Below are positions 29,407-37,582 of a stretch of 37,582 bases of DNA, one piece after another (the stretch's first letter is position 1; every line of letters starts with the position of its first letter). The stretch is from the NCBI GenBank assembly GCA_029339195.1, contig JAPTJF010000553.1, forward strand, positions 1 to 37,582. Reading direction: 5' to 3'. This stretch comes from Micractinium sp. NFX-FRZ. Taxonomy: Eukaryota; Chlorophyta; Trebouxiophyceae; Chlorellales; Chlorellaceae. Both the position numbers and the translations under genes were made by a program. The notes under the pieces are model-generated. The model was not told the origin of the DNA, searched no databases, and saw only the letters and a program-made list of their open reading frames with translations.

Positions 29407-31800
29407 TCAGCGCTGGCCGCTGGCTGCGCACGCTGCCAGCTTCACCCGCTCACTGTGCTCAACTGCCTCTGCCTCCCGCTGCCTGATGTCGGCGCACTTC
29501 TGCTTGTGCCCTTCCAGTGCTTGAGCTGGCACTCCCGGCTGCACATGCAGGGGGCCACGCCTTGTTAGCCAACAGCCAACATGGGTAGCAGGCAGGTTGC
29601 CCAGTGCCTGCGCCGCAGTTGCAGAGCTCAAAGTGGCAGGCGCAGCGCCCTGCCTTCCATGTCTCCTCTCATCCGTCAATGCCCCCCTTGAAGTCACCCA
29701 TGAGCCGTCTCTCACAAGCAAGCATCATGCAACCGCGCACCTGCAGTACTGCGCCACGTTGCAGCCGGCGCACCGGCGCACACCGACCGCGGTCTGCCGG
29801 CAGGCATCGCACGCCATGCGCCCCTTCCTGCCCGCCTGCTCCCTCGCCCCCTGCCGGCAATCACGAGCCTTGGCAGCTGCCGCGTAGCTGCATGCCAGCG
29901 CATGCTCGGTGCACTGGGCGTCATGCGCTTCCAGCTCTGCTGGGCGGGGGGTGCCCGCCCGCCTTCTGTAGCCCGCCAGCGCCTCCAGGGCTGGCAGCAT
30001 GCACTCGGTGCTGGCCAGGAGATCTCTGTCCAGCTGCAGCCACTGCTGCGGCAGCAGCGCCCGGCAGCGAGCCAGCGCCTCGCGCGCCTGCCGGCAGGCC
30101 GCAACCACGGTCTCCAACTCCGGCACCGGCAGGCTGGCCAGCCTGCCGCTGACGCCCAGGTCGCGCTGCCCGGCCGCTGTGTGCGCGTCCATGACGGCCT
30201 CGTGGGCATGCACGCATGCCCATGCGCCTGCGCAGGCCTGCCAGTAGTCGCTGCCCTGCTGTCGGGCCAGGTAGAAGGCTCTCAAGCTGAGGCGGGCTGC
30301 GCTTGCCCGGTCGTGTGCCAGGTGCTGTGCCATGGCCGCTGCCATCCAGGTCTCCATATTGCGAGGCTCCAGATGCTGCATCACCTGCAAGCCGTGGGCT
30401 GTCGCTGCCGCCACCTCAGCACTGACCGCTTCCTTGGGCATCGACATGATACGGACGTAATCCATCAACTAGTGGGACGGTACATGCAGCAGGGCGGATG
30501 GCTCAGGCCGCAGGCGTGGCCCTTGACCCAGCGCGGCCAGCTGGCAGCAGCACTCGTAGTGCAGCTGCTGCACAGTCAGCGGCAGCGGGCAGTGGTGCAG
30601 CAGGGGGTTGCCTGACAGGGCCTCCAGCTGCTGCTGCAGCGGCGCCTGCAGGCCGGGGTCGGCCAGTGCCGCCTGCGCTCGCAGCGCCAGCCGAGCAGTT
30701 GCCAGGGCAAACCGGCTGCCCCAGGCTTCACACACTATGTGCAGCACGTGGGCTAGAGCCCTGCCGGGGTCACGCCTTGACTGCCACCATCTGCGCTGCT
30801 GCTGCCGCTGGCTGGGGGGCCGGGTGCAAAGACAACGCTGTCGCAGTAGCTGCGGTCCTTCTGGGGCGCACGGGTCACGAGGTATACAGCCAGGTGCCTC
30901 CATGCACTGCCGCTGCTGCCAGGCGGCACCTCGGGGCACTGGTAGCACACGCTGCAGAAGAGCGCCATTGCCAGCTGGGTGCGCTGCTGCAGGCTGGGCT
31001 CGTCGTCGGGCAGCGCCGGCACTGGCTGCCCGTCCTCCTCACCGACCGGCAGCAGCTCTATGATGCGCTGCAGCTGCTGCGCCGACTCCACAAACGCTGC
31101 CACCTCGGGGCTGCGCTGCTCTGGGGGCATGGCGCGGGCACGCTGCAGCCGAGCAGCAAAGTACTCTGCCCCCGCCATGCTGCCCGACGGGCTCCGTGCC
31201 TCGGCCTCCGCGGCAGTAGCACCGGGCGGCGGCAGAGCCTGTGGCTGCGTTGCAGGGAAGGAGGGAGGGAGGCATGCCCGGCTGTGAGTGCTAGTGCTAG
31301 CAATACAAGCGCCGCCTCTGCCTGCAAGCAGCAGCACCAGCCGGAATGACAGCCAGCGGCATGCCCATGCAGGGAGGGGGTACACATGCAGCAGTGCTTC
31401 GCCCGCCCCGCCCGCCGAGGCGCGCCCGGGCGGCCTGCCGTCAAAGCTGCCTCGGACTGCTCACCAGCCGTGTGTTGCTTGCGTCTGAGGCGCCTGAATC
31501 TCTTCCTGCGCTCAGACAGAAGCGGAATGATTGGGGTGGCACCAGGGGGCTTTACACAAGCAGGGGGGTATTGAGGTGCCTCCGTGCCTTCTGCAACAAA
31601 TCTGGTATCCTTTAAGGCCCGATGGGATTCGGCTGCAGTCCGATGAAGAAGGCCCCAGGCGTCCCAAAGTTTAACAGAGAGAGGAAACAATCGCTAGGCA
31701 GTCTTACCTGCTGTGGCGTTGCCCAAGAGGCCCTTGCCAGTGCACTGCAGTGTCCAAACGTGATGCAGATGCACTCGAGGACGACCGAGTCATCCGGCAT
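29407..31800 (-). CDS. MYND-type zinc finger protein gene with several reading-frame breaks
   Basis: The C-terminus carries a MYND finger: CDACRQTAVGVRRCAGC and NVAQYC in the exon ending at 29741, then SRECQLKHW and HKQKC in the exon starting at 29538. MYND fingers bind two zincs and mediate protein-protein contact. Upstream is an alpha-helical region (MDYVRIMSMPKEAV from 30465; ALAHVLHIVCEAWG from about 30760; MAGAEYFAARLQRARA from 31178). A likely first exon is 31800-31708 (MPDDSVVLECICITFGH) with a strong GTAAGA donor, in phase with an acceptor at 31238. The frame is broken three times: a shift near 30770-30800, a TAG at 30469-30471, and a one-base shift between KHW and HKQKC around 29520. 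Read literally, the finger loses its last His-Cys pair and ends at 29442. Pseudogene and sequence error are both possible. A separate short gene from 30465 is an alternative. Confidence 0.6.
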
Positions 31801-33007
31801 GGAGGCGGTATTTCCCACCGCGCACCTTCCACCTTGCCGTGATTGCGAGGGTTTCTGTTGGGTTGAATGAGGTGAGTGGTGTCAGGGGGATGTAGGTGCT
31901 TCAAACATATGGCAGCAGAGCCGGCGGGGGCAGGAGCTGCTTGACGACATCAGGCGGGCAGGTGCCGCCCCGCGGTGGGCGGCCGCAGACCCTTTCGCAG
32001 TGCCTCCATTTTTGTGTGTGTTACACAACTGCACATGGCGTTCACACGGCTACATTGCATACATGATGCCTGCGTTTTTGCAAGCATCAAGTACACTCCA
32101 GCAGGGCTCCAATTGGCGTCGCGGCATGCACAGCATGACACAGGAGTTCGACCCGCCCGGCATGGGGCAACTGCACTATGTGCATGCAGTGCCGAGTATG
32201 CGAGGGGCAGGTTGGGGCCTAAGCAGTGCTAGATCCAGTGGGCCACCCAGCAGGGGCAGACCCTGTGCTCGCTAATAAGTTGAAGTGCATCATGCTTTGC
32301 TTTGGATGCTTTGGGTGAGGCCCCGCTGCGGCGGTGGCCGCTGGGGTTACGCCCGGCAGTTGGCGGCGAGCTCGCCGCAGCCGCCGCCGGAAGGGCATTG
32401 AGCATGAGCCGGGTTTGAGAGTGGGAGCGGCGGTTCACGGGCGGTTCACGGCCACCACGACTTAGTGCAGCTTTGGCGCCAGCCCTACTTGAGCGGGACT
32501 GGCAGCCGCTGCAGCGGTTGCAGGCGGTTGCGGCGGCCGGGGGGCGCCAATGCCAACTTTGCCACACAGCGCAAACTCTTCCCTGCACCGACTGTGCACC
32601 TCGCTTGCAGCGTGTTTGAAATGGGTGCAGCAGCATGGGACAGCAGTGCAGGGCAGAACGCAAGGGTGCGCTGGATGCTGCACACGCCCTGCGGGGCGCG
32701 CTGGGCGCGCCGCACCAGGTGCCAACCCTGCGCTCATGCGCCAATCAACCCGTCCACCGGTGTCACACTCCCACAGTACTGGCACTTTCATTGCATGCCC
32801 GAAACATCCCCCCACTGGTGTCGCGTGTGCAATCGCCCCCAGTGCCGTGACCCAATAAGCCGGCGCTTCAACATTTGCACAACTATCAGCTCGCGGCAGA
32901 CGGCGCGGACCGCTACAGCCAGGGCTTTTAAGCACTTGCATGGCAAACTGGAGCGGGGGTCCACTTCTCCGGAAGGTGTGCTCACAGGCGGCAGAAGACA
33001 AGATTGA
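31801..33007. other. Intergenic region, nothing recognised
   Basis: About 1.2 kb between the divergent MYND gene and the membrane protein gene. It holds both promoters. GC is visibly lower around 31990-32110. A plus-strand frame of 180 codons ends just before the next gene but has no sequence character or splice support. Confidence 0.4.
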
Positions 33008-34204
33008 ATGTCTGCGGCCAGTGCTTGGGACGGCAGCAGCGTTGGGGCGGCAGCAGCGGCGGCAGCAGCCGCTTTAGCGCCAGCAGCGGTGGCCGCCGCA
33101 CCGTCGGCCGTCGTGTTGGCGGTCGTCGCCGCGGCCTGGCAGGTGGCACAGCGCTTCAGCAAGCGCGCCCTGCGACAACGTGTGCCCATCACTGTGGCTT
33201 TGCGCCTTGGCTGCACAGCGGCGGCAGCAGCGTTGCTGCCTCCCATGCCGCACCTGATGGTTAGCGCCGAGGTGCGCCCCTTGCACTGTGGGCCTTGTGG
33301 GCCTTGTGAGCTGTGCTCTGCCACGTGCATTGTTGTTTGTTTCTGGCTTGCCTCCCCCCTCTTAGCACTGCATACGTGATGCGTCTGATCCAAGGCCTGA
33401 CCGCAACCCCGCCGCCCCGCCCCCTGTTGCCGGCAGGCGCTGCTGCTGGTCGGCGCAGCTGCCCTGCTGCCGCTGCCGCTCAAGACACACCTGTGGGTGC
33501 AAGCGCTGGGGGTGCGCGCCGCTCTGTCGCACCCCGCACAGCTTGGAAGCGCAGGCGGCACGTGCTGCCACCTGCTGCCGCTGGCACGGCTGGCGTTGCA
33601 GGCGGTGGTGCCAGGCCTGCACACCGCTCATGAGCTGCCGTTGCCTGCTGAGGAGGCACACTGCTGCTGGATGGCCCACACCTGGGGACTGCTGGTCATC
33701 GGGGCAGCGCTCCCCACGGCAGTCGCAGCGGCGCTGGCGCAGCACAGCGCGGCGCAGCGGGCGCAGCAGACAGCACGGCAGGCGGGCGGGCAGGGGGAGC
33801 CATCAGAGCGGGAGGAGCTGGCGGCGCCAGCGGAGGAGGATCTGCCGATGGTGCAGGCGCAGCCGGCGACACCCAAGGAGCAGGCGGCGGCAGCCGAGGG
33901 GCAGGATGCAACACCCAAGGTGCAGGCAACGGCACTCCAGGGAGAGCAGTTGGATGCCTCTCCCGCGGCTGCAGAGGAGCAGCAGTCGATGCAGGCAGCC
34001 GCAGGGGACCAGGAAACCGCAGGGGAGCAGCAGGGTACCCAGGCAGCCGCAGGGGAGCAGGTGATGCAGGGGCGCCTGGGACAGGCGCTTCTGGCTGCCC
34101 GGGCGCTGCTGGCCTGCCTCCTCCCGTGGCTGCTGCTGCTCATCCCGGCAAGCGCCGCAGTGTGGGCCGGCCTGGAAGCAGCCGTCGTTCGAAAGGGGCT
34201 GTAG
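33008..34204 (+). CDS. Multi-span membrane protein with Gln/Glu-rich loop, function unknown
   Basis: Two exons, 33008-33271 and 33437-34204, join in phase 0 (donor GAG|GTGCGC, acceptor CCGGCAG) to give 343 residues. The start ATG opens a very Ala-rich hydrophobic stretch (about 13-45, with a run of nine Ala). Further hydrophobic segments lie at about 63-83, at 89-105 (ALLLVGAAALLPLPL), near 155-170 (WGLLVIGAALPTAVAAAL) and at the C-terminus (LACLLPWLLLLIPASAAVW). Between the last two is a hydrophilic loop of roughly 130 residues built from Gln, Glu and Ala with near-repeats such as PKEQAAAAEGQ and PKVQATALQGEQ, and QAAAGDQETAGEQQ and QAAAGEQ. I do not recognise a family. Five spans are predicted by eye only. 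Confidence 0.6.
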
Positions 34205-35551
34205 GGCACTCACACGCGTGCAAAACGAATCCCGCCCTGCCGCTCTGCCCGCGGGTGCCGCCCCCGCGTCATGCAGTACCGTGCCAGATGGTGCCACCCT
34301 GCCGCCCGCCCCCCTGGGGTGGTGTTGTGCTGCCTATGCTCTGCCACACCGTGCCTGCTGCTCAGCCCCCTCCTCCCAATCCTGCACACCTGAACAGACC
34401 GGCCCCCTGGCTCCCATCCTGCTCCTCCTCCTGCTGACACCTCCCACCCCGCCCAACGTTTTGCTCACTAGCAGTTTGTTCTCCTAGCTTGCGTCCTTCT
34501 CTTTTTTTCCCTCCTCTGCTTCCCTCCAAACTACCGCTCTCCTGTCGCGTCTGCCCCCCCGCACTAACCCCCCATTTATTCTGCACATTCATTTAATCTA
34601 TTCATGTTTGCGGAGCACTATGTGCGCCTGCAGCGCCGCCACCTGTTTCGTTCAAGCGCCATGCCGGCGTGCTTTGCCGCCCTGATAGGCTGCCAATTGC
34701 CCCGTTGCTCCCCGCCGTTGCGCGCACACGCAGCGCAGCATGCCCCAGGAAGCCAAACGGCATCCACTGGCGTTGCCCTGAACCGCCCATCTCCCGGCCT
34801 CCCTTTGCTGGTGCCTCTTTGAAGCCTGGATTTCCCAAAGGATGCGCCCTGTGTGCCTCTTGCCAGGGATGCCATGCCTCTGGGCTCCTCCCCAACTCTT
34901 ATGGCCACACGTGGCCCAACTGCGATACTGCTGGCTGGCACTCCGCGGCATGGGCCAAAGGCCATATTTTATGCACACTTGTTGTATTTTGAGCGTTTGT
35001 GTCGCAAGCACACACATGTCAACGCGTATACGCAAGGTGCTCCAATGAAATTGCAGTTCGGTGTTATGGGTGTTATCGGTGGAAGGGATGGCACCGGGGA
35101 TTGTGAAAATGGTGCATGCCATGGCTGCAGCCGTGCACAGACGGGCAGCAGAGTTGCAGACATTGGCGGCAGGCGGGCCACACGGGGGCGGGAGAGGCAC
35201 GCAGCAAAGGGGGGCACACATGGCAGGAGAATCGGGGCAGCAGGGCGGGCTGCAGAGGGCAGGAGTAGGCGGCAGGCGGGCCGCAGAGTGCTGGGAAATC
35301 AGGCAGCAGGGGGAGGGGCACACAGGCTAGGAGTGGTAAGCAGGAGGTGCGTGGGAGAGCCGAGACTCTTGGCACGAGCCGGCTGTGATGGCCGAGCGCC
35401 TGCAGCAAAGACGCGCGCTCGGTGTGACGCCTGGCGGGGTTGCTAGCGCAACAGCTGTCCCCATGAGGGACCAGCCTCATGAGGCCACTGGGCTCCCGGG
35501 AGGGTGACGTGGCAGCCAGCTGTCATAAGGCCACCAGAGGCCAGCAAGGGG
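34205..35551. other. Convergent intergenic region with a ~103-bp imperfect repeat
   Basis: About 1.35 kb between the ends of the plus-strand membrane protein gene and the minus-strand low-complexity gene. It contains a T-rich stretch near 34500 and an imperfect tandem repeat in which GGCGGCAGGCGGGCC recurs at about 35165 and 35268. No exon with splice support was found; frames on both strands are low-complexity. Confidence 0.45.
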
Positions 35552-37478
35552 TCACCTGGGGGCCCGGTGGCCGCGCCACTGATCCACCGTCTTGCGCAGC
35601 GCCGTCACCTCTGCCAGCACAGCCGCCAGCACAGCCGCCTGGTCCAGTCCAGAAAACCCATGCTGCGCCCCCTCCTGGCCATGACCGCCGCCGCCCGGCG
35701 CCGCCATCGGCGAACCTGCGGCGGCGGCCGTGGCAGCGGCGGCAACCGCTCGGGAGATGGTCTCCCGCCGCTCTGCCGCCTCGGCGGCCGCCTCCTCCTC
35801 CTCGTGCCGTGCCGCCCTCGCCCTTTCCAGCAGCACAAGCGCCTGCTCCGTGGTGAGCCTCTGCATGGGCAAGAGCTCACGCTCGGGGGAGGCCTCCGAC
35901 CACTGGCGGTGGTCGACAGCTGGCTGCAGTTCGGGCGGCGTGGGGGAGGCAGCCAGGCGCTCCATGTCTGCTTCATACTCGGCATCCCGCCTGCCCAGCT
36001 CTGCTCGCTCACGGTGAGCCGACAGGGCGACCCGGGCCAGCCGGTTGCCAGGCATGACGTTGGCGAGGCCGCCCCACGTGGCCGCCGCAGCCGCTGCGAC
36101 CGACGAGGCACGCGCTTGCAGCTTGCCGGGGGAGGGCGGAGGTGGGGACTGCCCGGGGGAAGAGGCGGCGACGCCCCCTTCTGATGGCCCTGCTGCTGCT
36201 GCTGCTGCTGCTGCTGCTTGCGCCGCTGCTTGCGCTGCTGCTGCTGCCCCTGCCTCTGCCTCTGCTGCCGAGCCTGCCTGGGAGCGCTGTGCTGCGTCTG
36301 ACACCACCAGCACGCTCCGCAGCGCCTCCTCATAATCTGCCCCCACCCCCGCCTCGGCACCAATGGTTGCCCCTGGCGACTCATCACTGACCGAAGTCAG
36401 TTCCTCTCTGCCTGCCGCATCTGCCCCTCCCCTGCCGCCCCCCAGCTGCCCAAGCGGCACGCCCTCCTGCAGCGGCGGCAGCGGCGGCTCGGCCCCCCGC
36501 TCGCGGTGCGACCCCCAGCTGGCAGCACGTCCCCCCAGCGGCGGCTGCCACCCCTGCTGCTGCTGCTGCTGCTGCGAGGGCGGAGGCGTGGGTTGATCCA
36601 CCTCCTCTTCAAGGCTTCTCCCTGCTCCCGCTGCCCCTGCTGCAGCAGCGCCAGCGGTGAGAGTTCCCGCGGCGGCACGCAGGGCTGGCGAAGACGGCGC
36701 CTGCTCCCATTCCACTTCTGCCAGCGCGGCAGCCGCCGCCTGCTGCCACCCCGCCTGCCCCCGGGCCTGCTGCCGGCCCCCGCCAGGCGAGGGGTCGGCA
36801 GCGGAGGGTGCATGGCTAACGCTGGGGCTGGGGTTCCACAGCTGCTCGCCCCCCCAGCTGACCGACTTGAAGTGCCTGCCGGAGGGGGTGCTGGCGGGGG
36901 CGCTGGCGCGGGCCAGCCGGCTGCGGGCTGCCGCCGCGCCTGCCGCATCCGAGGCAGCAGCCCGGGCGGCGCGCTGGGCCTGCAGGAGCGGCCCCTGGTC
37001 TGACGCGGCCCGTGGCTGCTCCGAGTGGGCACGGCTGTGGGAGCCGGTGTCGAAGTGCTGCACAAGGGGTGTCAGGGTTGGCAGGGTGTCAGGGTGGGCA
37101 ACAAGTGGCGTGTGGGTGGTGAGCCACACGGAAGGGGAGCGCTGCGCTGCCAGGCCCACGCCACCAGACCCCACCCCACTCCGCCCCAGTTGGCTCAGCT
37201 TCTGAGCTCCCACCAGGAGAGGCACACACCACCACCCCCTGGCTCAAATCCAGGTTTGAATTAACGGAAACCCAAGTACTTCATGTTGTGATAACAAAAT
37301 GCAAACATGTATATGACAACACAGCGCAGCATTCACAGCCCACCTTGAGCTGCTTGCCGAGCCACATGGAGGGGAAGCGCTGCATCTGGTCGGTCAGCGA
37401 CTGCAGGGCGCGCGCCTTGACCAGGTCTTGCAGCCCGGGGCGGGTGGACAGCATGGGCTTGAAGTCACGGCAGCGCAC
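35552..37478 (-). CDS. C-terminal part of a large low-complexity protein (5' end outside the window)
   Basis: Two exons are visible, 37478-37344 and 37201-35552, joined in phase 0 (donor AAG|GTGGGC, acceptor GAGCTCAG), 594 residues. The upstream exon begins after a C-rich acceptor tract, so the gene continues to the right. The first exon is the only ordered-looking part: VRCRDFKPMLSTRPGLQD, then LVKARALQSLTDQMQRF. Its DF-pattern followed by a helix recalls the end of a cyclic-nucleotide-binding domain, but that is a guess. The rest is Ala, Gln, Gly and Pro-rich, with RHFKSVSWGGEQLW, ADYEEALRSVLVVSDAA and a helical end (TTEQALVLLERARAARHEEEE; LAEVTALRKTVDQW) that could form coiled coil. The stop TGA is at 35552-35554. 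Confidence 0.65.
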
Positions 37479-37482
37479 CTGC

Positions 37483-37511
37483 GGGGGGGGCGGGGGGGGG
37501 GGGGGGGGGGG
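37483..37511. repeat. Near-homopolymer G tract (C tract on the coding strand)
   Basis: A run of G interrupted by one C. On the minus strand it is the pyrimidine tract just before the acceptor at 37479. Its exact length is unreliable with any sequencing method. Confidence 0.85.
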
Positions 37512-37582
37512 AAAAAGATGCGCACACGGGCAGCGGGGCGGCAGCGGCACACCATGCGGTGCCTGGCCTGCGCGTCCCGCCC

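Noticed and set aside
31476..31516. Possible 41-base internal exon of the MYND gene between acceptor GAGCGCAG and donor GTGAGC (minus strand)
   Set aside because: Its length is not a multiple of three and would break the phase match between the candidate first exon and the exon starting at 31238.
32465..33007. 180-codon plus-strand frame before the membrane protein gene
   Set aside because: Composition looks random, there is no ATG context or splice link, and it ends directly before a better-supported start.
34652..35480. Minus-strand Cys/Pro-rich frames beyond the end of the low-complexity gene
   Set aside because: They derive from an imperfect 103-bp repeat in the 3' flank and show no splice or domain support.

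Overview
The window looks like nuclear DNA of a green alga, most likely a trebouxiophyte of the Chlorella type. Base composition is very GC-rich. The genes have many short spliceosomal introns with GTGAGT/GTGCGT-like donors and CTGCAG acceptors. Proteins carry long Gln/Ala tracts encoded by CAG/CTG runs. The recognisable genes are eukaryotic (CDC123, MYND finger) or organelle-targeted (family I pyrophosphatase, CCoAOMT-like methyltransferase). The species itself cannot be read from the sequence. Gene models were built by hand from splice consensus and reading-frame phase; for most genes all junctions agree in phase.

Layout: (1) 1-1069 holds a 61-bp minisatellite and one unit of a longer satellite. 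(2) 1070-6664 (+) is a many-exon membrane glycosyltransferase of the GT2 type with a damaged first exon. (3) 7030-7835 is five tandem units of the same satellite, so satellite DNA flanks the GT2 gene on both sides. (4) 8364-8878 (-) is the 3' end of an unidentified gene. (5) 9390-10710 (-) encodes a 131-residue membrane protein of unknown function. (6) 11418-13964 (-) is a CCoAOMT-type O-methyltransferase, head to head across 167 bp with (7) the soluble inorganic pyrophosphatase at 14132-17990 (+). (8) 18576-21942 (-) is a very large Gln/Ala-rich protein with internal repeats, divergent from (9) 22326-26202 (+), a coiled-coil protein with a charged, Arg-rich tail. (10) 26427-29056 (+) is the eIF2-assembly factor CDC123. 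(11) 29407-31800 (-) is a MYND-finger gene with several reading-frame breaks. (12) 33008-34204 (+) is a multi-span membrane protein. (13) 35552-37478 (-) is the 3' part of a large low-complexity protein whose 5' end lies outside the window.

These genes do not form one pathway; this is ordinary mixed nuclear gene content. The most unusual signal is structural. In several introns a short, degraded copy of the adjacent exon edge, splice site included, sits about 55-165 bp away (the GT2 gene, the pyrophosphatase at three places, the methyltransferase and the orphan gene). I call these exon echoes. A second oddity is that reading-frame damage is confined to the GT2 and MYND genes. I found no CRISPR array, tRNA, rRNA, transposase or obvious gene cluster for a specialised system.
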